Position numbers and translations under genes: made by a program. The notes beneath the pieces were generated by a model. The model was not told the DNA's origin. It did not search any database and saw nothing but the letters and a program-made list of their open reading frames with translations. DNA of 64,000 bases from Flavobacterium sp. N2820 (lineage in GTDB: Bacteria > Bacteroidota > Bacteroidia > Flavobacteriales > Flavobacteriaceae), in assembly GCF_025947285.1 (NCBI RefSeq), contig NZ_CP110008.1:1441001-1505000 (forward strand). Reading direction: 5' to 3'. Positions 45,433 through 54,637 of this stretch are shown in pieces. Position 1 is the stretch's first letter, and every line of letters begins with the position of its first letter.

Positions 45433-47826
45433 TTAATTAATTACGGTTTCAACTGGTGCGTTACCTGCTTCTATTTCTCTTTTTTCTCTCATGTATTCCT
45501 CATATCTTTTTGGATTAAAACGTTGAAAACCCTCTTCCCAAATAATGCGCTCACCCATTCCATAACGCCCTCTATTTTCCATAAAGAAGTTTTCAACCGT
45601 CATAATTGCATCTACAACGTGCGTCCAACCTTGATCACCTTTGAAATCACCGCTTTTAGTAACTTCAAAAATTAGAATAAAAGAAACGTCTGGAAAACGT
45701 TTAACAAAACGTTCTTTAAATTCCTCAGGTTTTAATTTTTCTTTTCTTATATAGTCGGAAATCATATCTATAAAAACAAACTTATATTGTCCTGTTGCAA
45801 TTTCTGCTTCCAGTTCTTGCGTAGTACTGATGTCGCTTGGTTCTGCATTAGAATTGTTTGCTAATCCGCTGCTTTTCCAAAGTTCCTGTGTTGAAAGGTT
45901 AAAACCTTGATCCGCAAAATTGTATAGCACTTTTCCAAAATTTGTAAAATATTCAGCCATTTGCAATGATGCCGATGTTTTTCCATTTTTAGGTTTACCC
46001 CAAATTGCAATTTTTAAGTTAGCCGCTGGATTTTGCATTAACTCGCTCCATTCCTCATTGATTGCAAGTGTATCAAAATTTGTCCCTAACAACCTTTTTG
46101 CGCCTGAAGATAGTTTTTCATTACTTTTTGTAACTGTTTTTTCAGGCGCTTTTGTTTGCAATGGTAATGGGTTTGAAAGCATTGTATTTTTTTCATTAAA
46201 AACAATAGGCTGTATCATTTCAATAGCTGGAGCTGTAGCATTTCGTATAATTACAGTTTCTACTGGATAATTATTAACTGGTGCGTTTAGTGTTTTTTTT
46301 TTAACCGCCACAATGTTTCCAGTGTTTTCTTGAAATTTATACCCTTTTTTTAATTTTCCGCTTTTATCTATTCCATTACACTTAACACGATTAGAGCATA
46401 CTTTCGGTGAACCTAATTTTTGTTTACGAACTTTTATAATGTTTCCTGTGTGCTCTTGAAACTTATACCCTTTATGTAATTTTCCTGATTTGTCAATCCC
46501 TGTGCATTTTATACGATTAGTACATACATTTCTAGGTTTTGATAAACCATAAAAAGTAACTTCTACTTTTTCTTTTGGGTCATACAAATATGTTTCACAT
46601 TCCTTTTTAGCCATTAACAATTCAGGGCGTAAACGGTCATTAGATACCTCAATTTGTTTTTCAATGCTTTTCAAAAGAGTTTTTACTTTACTAACTTCAG
46701 GCAAAGTACCTTGAATAGCTATAAATCTTTTCAATAAAGATACACTTGGGAGAACTTTTTTATTAGTAGAAAATTCTTCAATTTCTGCAAATAACTTTTT
46801 GTCTGTAAATTCAATTTTTACGTCTGCTTTTTTAGGGTTTGCAAATTCCTCAAAAAGAATAGTTAATTTTTCATTACACTTATTGAATAAGTTAGCATTT
46901 TCAGACGTTTTTCTGACTTTACGCTCTACGGCTGCTTTATTGAAGGCAACATATAATAAACGAACTGTATTGAAAGGAATAACAACGTTTTCACCTTTTT
47001 TTATCATGGCGTAAAAACGTCGAATTAATAAATATTCAATCGAGTTGTTATCAACTAAATTCTTTTCATTGATTACTTTAGCTACTTTAGTTTTTTTAGG
47101 TGCTGCTTTTTTAGCAGTTGTTGTTTTTTCTATTTTGCTAACAGTACTACTTTCTTTTTTATATTCAGGAAATTCACCTGGATATTTATCATTTAAAATT
47201 TGACCTAATGGTTCTTGGAAAAAATGAAAATCTAATTCAATACCTCTAATTGTTTGTAGTTCATCAACTGAAATATAACCTGCTTCAGAATTTTGAGTAT
47301 CTCCATTCAAAACAACATAACCAAAAAACATATTTTCAGATGGGTCGTAATCTAAAATATACCAGTCTGTTTGGCCATAAAAGAAATGTGCTTTTACAAA
47401 ACTATCCATTAATGGTAAATCTTGGCGTTTTCTAGCTAAATCAAAATCTTTCTCCAGGTCTTTAATTAACTGAACAAAGTACTCTTTTTCTTCTGAACGT
47501 TCATAACCTAACAGTATTTCCTGTTGATGTTTTGGCATTACTTTTTTTAGATACTTTGTATTATCTAAAGTTTCTGCAATAGTTTCTTTTCTTTTGGCAG
47601 GTGCTACGGTTTTAGGTTTGTCCGTTTTAACTAATACACTATCCTTTTTAGTAAGATTATCATTAATTGATTTTAAAAACAAATCAATTGTTTCTTTAAT
47701 ATCATCGTCATCATCATAAAACTCCATCATATCCTCAATATCATTTCTGTTATCTTGAATAGTTTGAGGAAAGTTTTTCCAATTCCAGGTATCTTTTTGC
47801 TCGTTATAATTTTTAATTGTCATCAT
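45433..47826 (-). CDS. Large protein with DUF2958-like domain, tandem repeats and RecA-like ATPase
   Basis: 797 residues, three parts. Residues 112-210 resemble DUF2958 (MDSFVKAHFFYGQTDWYILDYDPSENMFFGYVVLNGD, then GYISVDELQTIRGIELDFHFF). Residues about 433-516 are two 42-residue repeats containing C-x-NR-(I/V)-KC-x-GIDKSGKL-x-KGYKFQE. Residues 600-780 are a RecA-like ATPase with Walker A GKPKNGKTS (610-618) and a Walker B at FVFIDM (D687), resembling Sak4/AAA_24 recombinases. It could be a single-strand annealing factor or a packaging motor. Its leader has AACCATTTAACC. No clear family as a whole. Confidence 0.8.
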   Translation of the reverse strand: MMTIKNYNEQKDTWNWKNFPQTIQDNRNDIEDMMEFYDDDDDIKETIDLFLKSINDNLTKKDSVLVKTDKPKTVAPAKRKETIAETLDNTKYLKKVMPKHQQEILLGYERSEEKEYFVQLIKDLEKDFDLARKRQDLPLMDSFVKAHFFYGQTDWYILDYDPSENMFFGYVVLNGDTQNSEAGYISVDELQTIRGIELDFHFFQEPLGQILNDKYPGEFPEYKKESSTVSKIEKTTTAKKAAPKKTKVAKVINEKNLVDNNSIEYLLIRRFYAMIKKGENVVIPFNTVRLLYVAFNKAAVERKVRKTSENANLFNKCNEKLTILFEEFANPKKADVKIEFTDKKLFAEIEEFSTNKKVLPSVSLLKRFIAIQGTLPEVSKVKTLLKSIEKQIEVSNDRLRPELLMAKKECETYLYDPKEKVEVTFYGLSKPRNVCTNRIKCTGIDKSGKLHKGYKFQEHTGNIIKVRKQKLGSPKVCSNRVKCNGIDKSGKLKKGYKFQENTGNIVAVKKKTLNAPVNNYPVETVIIRNATAPAIEMIQPIVFNEKNTMLSNPLPLQTKAPEKTVTKSNEKLSSGAKRLLGTNFDTLAINEEWSELMQNPAANLKIAIWGKPKNGKTSASLQMAEYFTNFGKVLYNFADQGFNLSTQELWKSSGLANNSNAEPSDISTTQELEAEIATGQYKFVFIDMISDYIRKEKLKPEEFKERFVKRFPDVSFILIFEVTKSGDFKGDQGWTHVVDAIMTVENFFMENRGRYGMGERIIWEEGFQRFNPKRYEEYMREKREIEAGNAPVETVIN

Positions 47827-47834
47827 TGGTGGTT

Positions 47835-47846
47835 GGTTAAATGGTT
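47835..47846 (-). promoter_or_regulatory. Leader motif AACCATTTAACC
   Basis: AACCATTTAACC on the minus strand, 8 nt before the start of the large ATPase gene. The same motif or close variants occur before several other element genes; see 45233-45244, 52639-52650, 62475-62486 and 62985-62996. Confidence 0.55.
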
Positions 47847-47851
47847 AATTA

Positions 47852-50800
47852 TTATGCTGCTAAAAGTTGTAATTTGATTTTAATGGCCTTTGCTTTCATT
47901 TTAGCCAGCTTCAATCTTCTTAATTTATCGTTATCTTCTACTTTTGGTTGAGTTCGTTTAACTGTATTTTCTTTAGTTGGAAGAAAACAGCCTGCTAAAT
48001 TATTACCTTCGCTATCTTTTTGAACAACGTCCTGAAATAAATAAGACATTAAATAGTTCATATCCGCAAAATCTTTTACACGGTCTTTTAACTCCCCACC
48101 TTTTATAGCATACTTTTGTTTTTGTTCTGCAACTTTTAAAAGTATTTTTTCTTGGAATTCTTCTGTTCTAACTTCTTCTATTTCCAATTGCGTTAATGCT
48201 TTTTCTTTTTCCATTTCAGCTAGAATAACAGAAATATCCGTATTTTCATTATAACCTCTTTGGTCAAAAATAGTACGTTTAATTTTTGCATACTTTGAAG
48301 TAGTTTCTTTGTAATTTTCTAAACCACTATCATAAGAACGTTCCAGTACTAAAGACATATATTTTGAAGCTGCTGCAATTAAATCCTTATCGGTGTAATT
48401 TTGGGTTATATTGTTAAGCTGCTCATACAATGCAATGTATCTTTCAATTCGGTTTTGTTTTGCTTTGGTAAATGATTCCATTTTTTTACCTAAAGACGAA
48501 ACATCATCAAATATTAATAACTCCTCATTCCAGTCACTTAATTTTAGATTTTTAAAACTTTCTTTCCAGGTAATTATTTTTGCATATACCTGATTTCTAT
48601 AATCTTCTAAACGTGTTTTTAAATAGCTGTAATTTCCTAAATCTTCAATATTACTATTCAATACCATTAATTTAGTTGAAAGTTCTGCAGCAATTTGTTT
48701 TACTTCGAAACGTGCTAATACGTTCAAATCTGTAACCAATGCAAATTTAATTTCGTTTGGATCTAAACTTTCTTCATCTAATACATTACCTCTATCAGCT
48801 TTGCTCCATAAATCATTGATACGGCTTGTTTTTTCCTCAAGCTTCTGGAATACAAAAACGTCCATACTGTTTTCCATTAATGGCATAACAATCCTAACAA
48901 AACCAAACATATTTTTTTGTCGCCAGATGCGGCCTTCTAACTGTCTTAAATCGGTTGGGTTCCAGTTTGGGTACAAATTATATAATACTGTTGATTTTTC
49001 CTGTAAATTAATACCTTCTTTAATTGTTGACGTTCCGATAATAATCTTGCACGTACCTTCATTAAAAGCAATTTTAATTTTTTCTTTATTAGCTTGGGTA
49101 ATTCCACTAGAAATGATTTCTACTTCGTCAACTTTTTGGTTTGGAAATTCTTTTAATTTAACTCCTGTTTTATATCCTACTTCTTTTTCTAAATATTCCT
49201 TTATGTAGTGAAAATACTCTTTTCCTCTATCAATGTAAATAACTTGTCCTGAAACATTTTCGTTTCTATTTTCATGGTATTTTTTAACTGAATCAATACA
49301 GTCCATTGTATATTTTATCTTTGGACTTGAAACAACAAAATCAAAATAATCGTCTGGTTGCGATTTATCGTATAGGAATGGAGAAAGTGCATTATTTAAA
49401 CTTTCCGACATTAAACGCAATAGTTTACCTGGATCACTTTTATCAGCTCCTTGACTTGCTTCTGAATTAATTGCTCTTTGATTAGCTTGTTGTTCGGGAG
49501 TAAGTTTTAAATAGGTTAATACCTGGTCCTCTACTTTTAATTTTTCAATCCCTTTTTCGGTTGCTACTTTTATTCTAGGAAGATTAATTTTGCACGGTCT
49601 AGGAATATTGGCTTCTTCTCCTGTTTTAAAATTAATGTGAGAATTAATCAATTTTTGTAATGAAATACGATTGTTAAATGACTTCACAACATTACTTTGT
49701 TTAATTTCTCCATCAATTCCTACTACGTGTTCCGTTGTTTCTGAAATGTATTGTTCGAAAAATGTTCTTAAATTAGTAATACCCCATGACTTCATATAAT
49801 CAAATGCGACTAATGAAAGCATGGAATAAATTTCCATTGGACTATTGGTAAAAGGTGTAGCCGTTAAAAGCATTACATTTCTACCATATTTTCTTTGGAT
49901 ATAATTAGTAATAAAAAACAACTTAATACCTCTATTTGAAGGCTGGCCCCCTTTAATGTGAAATTGTTTACCGTTTTCATCGGCTTTTACTTCTGAAAAC
50001 ACATTTTTAAAATTGTGTGCTTCATCGACAACAATGTAGTCAAAACCTAAAGTTTCAATATCAGCAATAGTTTCTTTAGTTCCTGTTCCAATTATTTCTC
50101 GTAATTTTTCATTTTCTTTTTCTCTATCTCTATCTGTTCCTTCGCTTCTTTGTGAGAGAATATCTGAAAGCTGCTCAAAATGTTCGTTAGCCGTATACTC
50201 ATTAAAACCAATTTTTTGTAAACCTTCATAGGTTACTAAAGTGATTGTTTTTTCTTTTACTTTATTGTCAACGTCAATATGGTCATATTCTGCACCCAAA
50301 TTATACCATTCGTTAATTGTAATTCCTGTACCGGTTAAAATTCCTTGTAAATCTCCATTACCTAAAATTTCTTTAATCCAGTTTTTATATGTTGGATTAG
50401 GAACTGCTACAATTGGGCGTTTACATTTACCTGAATTAATTGCGTTTGATAATTCAATGATTGCCGTAATAGTTTTACCAACGCCTACATCATAAGCGAT
50501 AATTCCACTACCTACTAATTCCATAAAAGCAATTCCTTCGCGTTGTGCTAAACGAATATCTAAATCGTTACCCATGAATTTTTTAGATATTTGTAAGCCA
50601 ATTGGAATTTTATGATATTGCAATGGTGCAATTGCATTAAACTTTTCGTTATACTCAATATCAATTCTTACCTGATCATTGTATTCTAATGCTTCATATA
50701 GAAACTTTTTAAATAAACGCTCCCCTTCATCTCTAGTTCTTTTTTTAATATCTAACCATTCCTCTTTTTCAATAGTTCGAGGTTTATTTTCATTGTTTAG

Positions 50801-51469
50801 ATAATAATTGATGATTTCCAATGCTCTAGTTTTGTTAAACTGATCATCGGACAAAGTTCTTAAATAATCTTTGTAGGCTTCCTGAAGTGTTGAAGGTTCA
50901 CTTAATGGAATTTCTTTAAGTGAATTAACCATGAAATTACGTGCCGTTTCTGAAATGGCTAAAATAACTGGCCTTTCACTTTCAACTGGATTAGAAATTG
51001 AAATTTTATTAGGCATTAAGTCCTGAATAGTTTTGATATGGTTATCAAATATTTTTTGCCCGTAAGTATCAACAATGGTTTCCTGGTTCTTTTTTAGTTT
51101 TGATATTTTTTCGTAAAGATTACCAAAAACAAAGATAGGATAAGGAACAAGGTTGTTTTCTTTTTTTGTGGCATCATAAAACAATATACCCTTTACTACC
51201 CATTCTTTTAGCTGCTTTTGTGTTGGATCAACAAAATAAGATTTCCAATTAAGCATTGGCGTTCCTGTTAATCTTCTATACCATACCCAAGCATGAATTT
51301 CATCTTGTGTAATACCTGGATTGTATTTTTCAATACTTTCCTCAATAGTATAAACCGAACTAGAAATACGCCCTAGTCCTGTGGTTTTTTGCATACGCAT
51401 TAATCGGTCTTTTGACTGTTCAATTAACTTTTTAGCGGTGCTGCTTAATGGTCCTTTATATTGTTTCAT
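47852..51469 (-). CDS. Giant SF2 helicase-like protein
   Basis: 1,205 residues. Superfamily 2 motifs: Walker A-like YDVGVGKT (326-333), DEAH (482-485), LLTATPFTNS, and the C-terminal lobe with GTSTIKEGINLQ and RQLEGRIWRQ (motif VI). This is the SNF2-like helicase type seen in phages and conjugative elements, sometimes with an adjacent methyltransferase, as here. The C-terminal tail ends KLAKMKAKAIKIKLQLL, almost the same as the end of the neighbouring 81-residue protein. It may alter host restriction or virus DNA access. It overlaps the preceding gene by 4 nt. Confidence 0.9.
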   Translation of the reverse strand: MKQYKGPLSSTAKKLIEQSKDRLMRMQKTTGLGRISSSVYTIEESIEKYNPGITQDEIHAWVWYRRLTGTPMLNWKSYFVDPTQKQLKEWVVKGILFYDATKKENNLVPYPIFVFGNLYEKISKLKKNQETIVDTYGQKIFDNHIKTIQDLMPNKISISNPVESERPVILAISETARNFMVNSLKEIPLSEPSTLQEAYKDYLRTLSDDQFNKTRALEIINYYLNNENKPRTIEKEEWLDIKKRTRDEGERLFKKFLYEALEYNDQVRIDIEYNEKFNAIAPLQYHKIPIGLQISKKFMGNDLDIRLAQREGIAFMELVGSGIIAYDVGVGKTITAIIELSNAINSGKCKRPIVAVPNPTYKNWIKEILGNGDLQGILTGTGITINEWYNLGAEYDHIDVDNKVKEKTITLVTYEGLQKIGFNEYTANEHFEQLSDILSQRSEGTDRDREKENEKLREIIGTGTKETIADIETLGFDYIVVDEAHNFKNVFSEVKADENGKQFHIKGGQPSNRGIKLFFITNYIQRKYGRNVMLLTATPFTNSPMEIYSMLSLVAFDYMKSWGITNLRTFFEQYISETTEHVVGIDGEIKQSNVVKSFNNRISLQKLINSHINFKTGEEANIPRPCKINLPRIKVATEKGIEKLKVEDQVLTYLKLTPEQQANQRAINSEASQGADKSDPGKLLRLMSESLNNALSPFLYDKSQPDDYFDFVVSSPKIKYTMDCIDSVKKYHENRNENVSGQVIYIDRGKEYFHYIKEYLEKEVGYKTGVKLKEFPNQKVDEVEIISSGITQANKEKIKIAFNEGTCKIIIGTSTIKEGINLQEKSTVLYNLYPNWNPTDLRQLEGRIWRQKNMFGFVRIVMPLMENSMDVFVFQKLEEKTSRINDLWSKADRGNVLDEESLDPNEIKFALVTDLNVLARFEVKQIAAELSTKLMVLNSNIEDLGNYSYLKTRLEDYRNQVYAKIITWKESFKNLKLSDWNEELLIFDDVSSLGKKMESFTKAKQNRIERYIALYEQLNNITQNYTDKDLIAAASKYMSLVLERSYDSGLENYKETTSKYAKIKRTIFDQRGYNENTDISVILAEMEKEKALTQLEIEEVRTEEFQEKILLKVAEQKQKYAIKGGELKDRVKDFADMNYLMSYLFQDVVQKDSEGNNLAGCFLPTKENTVKRTQPKVEDNDKLRRLKLAKMKAKAIKIKLQLLAA

Positions 51470-51711
51470 GTGGTTAATAATTGAAGTTTTATTTTAATAG
51501 CTTTTGCCTTTAATTTAGCTAGTTTTAATTGCTTTTCTTTGTCGTTTGTTGGTTTGTTATGATTAACTCCAGTAACTCTTAAAACGTCCTCTTTAGTTCC
51601 TTTTACCATAATAGGAAAAAAGCGAGAAGTAGTTTCGTATTCTACTCCTGCTATTTTTTCAGGGTGTTTTTTAAACCAGTTATCGTTTGAGGTTATTTCG
51701 ACAAAGTTCAT
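51466..51711 (-). CDS. Small protein sharing the helicase C-terminal tail
   Basis: 81 residues from the ATG at 51711 (MNFVEITSNDNWFKKHP); the stop of the upstream gene overlaps this ATG as TAATG, and the more upstream ATG is rejected. The first 50 residues are a compact basic domain with EYETTSRFFPIMVKGTKEDVLRV. The C-terminus KLAKLKAKAIKIKLQLL is shared with the helicase. Function unknown. Confidence 0.7.
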   Translation of the reverse strand: MNFVEITSNDNWFKKHPEKIAGVEYETTSRFFPIMVKGTKEDVLRVTGVNHNKPTNDKEKQLKLAKLKAKAIKIKLQLLTT

Positions 51712-51917
51712 TACAACATATCGTTTAAATGAGGAATGCAAGCCGAAGCCGTAAAGTTCTCTTTGCACATCATTATTACTATTTCGTTTTCAACATACTT
51801 ATATCCGCTTTCTGTTTGAATTAAGTCATAAATTGTTGGTGCTGCTTCTCTTTTTAAATTAGATAAAGCAATATGAATTGCAGATCTAACTTCCGTTTCT
51901 ATTTTAGCTGATTTCAT
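51711..51917 (-). CDS. Small protein of unknown function
   Basis: 68 residues, starts 1 nt overlapping the methyltransferase stop and ends overlapping the next ATG. Helical first part (EVRSAIHIALSNLKREA), then a short beta-like segment (SGYKYVENEIVIMM). No family recognised. Confidence 0.65.
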   Translation of the reverse strand: MKSAKIETEVRSAIHIALSNLKREAAPTIYDLIQTESGYKYVENEIVIMMCKENFTASACIPHLNDML

Positions 51918-52627
51918 TATTTGCGTTTAAATATTAGTATATCCGTTGGAACTTGTGTGTTTTTAAAAACTTTTGGCATACGATAAGCATCTACAAATTC
52001 GGCTAATTCTCCAATTTGCTTTTTTTCATGTTCGTAGGTTTTATCATTACGCATGAAATTGCTTCCAGTAATGAAAACAAGCAAGCCGCCTTTTTTTAAT
52101 ACTTTCAATGATTGAAGCATAAAAAACTGTTCTAGTTGTTTAAATTTTAGTTTTTTAAAGTAGGGTGCGTAACTTCCTGAATATTTGCCGTAAGGTGGAT
52201 TTCCAATAACTAAATCAAAGGGAGCATCTTTTAACCAGGTTGCATCATTTTTTAATAGTGACGTAAATCTAGGCTCTTGTAAAAATGCAGTTTCAAAATA
52301 TTGGTTATAAATTGTAGCTTCAGGAACTCGTTTTTTTGCTATTTCGTAGTTGAATTTATCTAGTTCAAATGCAGTTACATTTTTTGGATTATCAACAACG
52401 GTTAAGAAATGACCTGTACCACAAGAAGGCTCTAATATTTTTCCAGTTTTTGAGTTAAATCCGTTTTGAATTGCCAGTTTATACATTACTTCACACAACC
52501 AAATAGGCGTAAAAAATGAATACAGCCTATTTTGGCCGTCATTTGGTTCGAAGTTTTCTAAAACACTTAAATCTTCTTTGGTTAAAGAAGATTTTTTAAG
52601 TATTTCTTTTATCAAAGAATTACTCAT
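51917..52627 (-). CDS. N6-adenine DNA methyltransferase
   Basis: 236 residues. Motif I is ILEPSCGTGHFL (SAM binding) and the catalytic NPPYG is in DLVIGNPPYGKYSGSYAP. The fold matches type I or IIG modification-type N6-adenine methyltransferases. It probably modifies virus DNA to avoid host restriction or works with the helicase. Leader with AACCATTTAACC. Confidence 0.88.
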   Translation of the reverse strand: MSNSLIKEILKKSSLTKEDLSVLENFEPNDGQNRLYSFFTPIWLCEVMYKLAIQNGFNSKTGKILEPSCGTGHFLTVVDNPKNVTAFELDKFNYEIAKKRVPEATIYNQYFETAFLQEPRFTSLLKNDATWLKDAPFDLVIGNPPYGKYSGSYAPYFKKLKFKQLEQFFMLQSLKVLKKGGLLVFITGSNFMRNDKTYEHEKKQIGELAEFVDAYRMPKVFKNTQVPTDILIFKRK

Positions 52628-52638
52628 GGTTGGTTGGT

Positions 52639-52650
52639 GGTTAAATGGTT
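52639..52650 (-). promoter_or_regulatory. Leader motif AACCATTTAACC
   Basis: An exact copy on the minus strand, 11 nt before the methyltransferase start and in the only real gap of this stretch. Confidence 0.55.
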
Positions 52651-53137
52651 ATTCAGCAGTCATTGGCTGCTCAATTACGTATGATTGGCCTAAAGCTTCA
52701 ACTACAATTTCTAAAGTATAGTCTTTTATCTCCGTAAGTTGTGCTAAATTAGACATTTCCGATAAAAAAGACAAATATTTTGTTTCAATTGTTATTCCTG
52801 AAATTGAATTTGTTCCAAAAGCAGGAATTTCGATTTTTGTAATATCCGAATTTGCTTCACCTAAAAAAATACCTTTTCTAAATACACGAACTTTTTTAAC
52901 AGAAATAAAACCTAAGCCATTAACGTAAAAATCATGTTCAGTAGGATTGTAAAATTTTACCGAAATATCAAAGAATAATGATAATCCTTTAATATTTACT
53001 TTTGAAATACTACTGATTTTGAATTGTAAATTTTCGATTACGTTTGAATAATCATCATATTTCTTTTTTCCATAAGCAGCTAATAAGGTCAAAATACCTA
53101 TTCCAAGAACTACTTTTTGAGGTGTGTTAATGTTCAT
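52649..53137 (-). CDS. Membrane-anchored LEA14/WHy-like protein
   Basis: 162 residues: one N-terminal membrane segment (VVLGIGILTLLAAYG), then a beta-rich part reading LFFDISVKFYNPTEHDFYVNGLGFISVKK, which resembles LEA14 or WHy beta-sandwich domains. A similar fold is known in bacterial stress proteins. As part of the virus cluster it may be a virion membrane protein. The assignment is from pattern only. Confidence 0.6.
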   Translation of the reverse strand: MNINTPQKVVLGIGILTLLAAYGKKKYDDYSNVIENLQFKISSISKVNIKGLSLFFDISVKFYNPTEHDFYVNGLGFISVKKVRVFRKGIFLGEANSDITKIEIPAFGTNSISGITIETKYLSFLSEMSNLAQLTEIKDYTLEIVVEALGQSYVIEQPMTAE

Positions 53138-53139
53138 TA

Positions 53140-53619
53140 TTAAAATAGTTTAGTAGGATCTAACAATTTGCCATTTTTATCATATACCTCGATATGTACA
53201 TGATTTGTCATTTGCGACGAATATTTTGCAGCAATATTTTGTGAAATTCCTATTTGTTGTCCTTGCTTTACTTGTGCGCCAATTGAAACTGTAGCTTTCA
53301 TGTAAAAAATTTTTACTTTGTACACTTCGTTTACAATTTCTATACCGGTATAACTTAAATCACTTGAGTAAGGAAAAGGAAAACGTGTTACTTTTCCTGA
53401 AATAGGTGCATAAATAGTTTGTCCAGGAGTGGTAACAATATCCAAACCGTTGTGTTTTCTTGCTCCACGACTTGCGCCAAATGAACCACAACCCCAACCG
53501 CCAGCATCACAACCTCTCGCTCTTTGTTCTGCTGTAATATTTCCAAATGCTTTATTTGTTCCCATAACTAGAAGTGTTAAAAGTGTCGCACCAGCGATGT
53601 ACCAATGCTGTTTTTTCAT
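53140..53619 (-). CDS. M23 peptidase (LytM-like) with N-terminal membrane anchor
   Basis: 159 residues: membrane anchor (WYIAGATLLTLLVMG), then a LytM zinc-peptidase: H in RKHNGLDIVTTPGQTIYAPISG and the second zinc-site HVHIEV. The insert GCDAGGWGCGSFG has two cysteines. It cuts peptide bridges in peptidoglycan, for host entry or lysis. It overlaps the next gene by 4 nt. Confidence 0.85.
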   Translation of the reverse strand: MKKQHWYIAGATLLTLLVMGTNKAFGNITAEQRARGCDAGGWGCGSFGASRGARKHNGLDIVTTPGQTIYAPISGKVTRFPFPYSSDLSYTGIEIVNEVYKVKIFYMKATVSIGAQVKQGQQIGISQNIAAKYSSQMTNHVHIEVYDKNGKLLDPTKLF

Positions 53620-54026
53620 AATCTAAAGTTTTCATTCTGTACTGTTAATGCCTTTCCGTTTCTTACACATTCTGTATAACCATAAATACACTCTTGCTTT
53701 TCTCCTGTTAGAATTCTTGCTTCTATTTCCATTGGATTTAAGTCGTAGCCTAATTCATTATTATAGCTTGAATAATTTGCGTAAAATTTTATTAAACCCA
53801 TTTCTTGATATTGTTTCCAATGTACTAACTCGTGGTTAAGTAACATTTTATTATCTTTTTGTTCAGGTTTAATAAAAATACCGAAAGGCGGTATTGTTCT
53901 TGCGTTGTAATTTCCAGTAATAGTATTGTTATAGTAGATTTTTGGTTGATTGTTCCGTTTTTGCAATTCATTATAAATTGCAAAAACGAGAAAACCGCCT
54001 ATTATAACTTTTGTACTACCTTTCAT
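53616..54026 (-). CDS. Small HExxH metallopeptidase-like membrane protein
   Basis: 136 residues: an N-terminal membrane segment (TKVIIGGFLVFAIYN), then HELVHWKQYQEMG, which matches the HExxH zinc-peptidase motif, and later glutamates (MEIEAR) that could be the third ligand. Function unknown; the position between two peptidoglycan proteins suggests a role in cell-wall or virion protein maturation. Confidence 0.65.
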   Translation of the reverse strand: MKGSTKVIIGGFLVFAIYNELQKRNNQPKIYYNNTITGNYNARTIPPFGIFIKPEQKDNKMLLNHELVHWKQYQEMGLIKFYANYSSYNNELGYDLNPMEIEARILTGEKQECIYGYTECVRNGKALTVQNENFRL

Positions 54027-54028
54027 TT

Positions 54029-54637
54029 TTAGATTTTTTTAATATCCGCAGCTTTTACAAAATAGAGTTCTTTACCCCAAAAAGTATTTTTTTCAACTAA
54101 ATACCAGGTAGCCGTTGTGTTTTTACCTATAATTTCTCCAACCTCTTCCCCATAATCTACGGTTGTTTCAACTTTGCCTGTACTTTCATAAGTTCCATCT
54201 GCTTTTTTAAAAGCTTCATACAAATTTGTAGGTGTGGAAAAATTGATGTTTGCCATTATTTTAGTACCAATAGCTAAAACATTGCGATTGATCAATGGCA
54301 ATTTATTGTATTGATTTACACTTACTTTTTTTACGCCTTTTAACGTGAAAAGTCTTGTTTCGGTGTCATTTCCAAAAATACCGTCAATATCAGTGCCTTT
54401 AAATCCTAAAAGTTTTTGTAATTCTTTTACTTCAAGTCCTGTACTTCCTTTTGCTACAACTTTATTTGGGTCCATTGTTGGTAATGGCTTTGGTGGTGGT
54501 GTAGTTTGGTTGCTTCCTGGTGTTGGTGCTGGTTCATTAAATTGCGGTGCTTCTTTTTTACTACTGGTTAATAATAAAATCAAGCCGCCTATACCTATGC
54601 CTATGGCAACTGGTTTGATGTAATTTGTTGTTTTCAT
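54029..54637 (-). CDS. Membrane-anchored peptidoglycan-binding protein with SH3-like end
   Basis: 202 residues: membrane anchor (PVAIGIGIGGLILLLTSSKK), a Pro/Thr-rich linker, a PG_binding_1 domain (KGSTGLEVKELQKLLGFKGTDIDGIFGNDTETRLF), and an SH3-like end with TATWYLVEKNTFWGKELYFVKAADIKK. No catalytic domain. It probably anchors a virus or lysis complex to the cell wall. Confidence 0.8.
   Translation of the reverse strand: MKTTNYIKPVAIGIGIGGLILLLTSSKKEAPQFNEPAPTPGSNQTTPPPKPLPTMDPNKVVAKGSTGLEVKELQKLLGFKGTDIDGIFGNDTETRLFTLKGVKKVSVNQYNKLPLINRNVLAIGTKIMANINFSTPTNLYEAFKKADGTYESTGKVETTVDYGEEVGEIIGKNTTATWYLVEKNTFWGKELYFVKAADIKKI

Noticed and set aside
54029..54637. Endolysin assignment for the PG-binding protein
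   Set aside because: No catalytic domain is visible; only binding and SH3-like parts.
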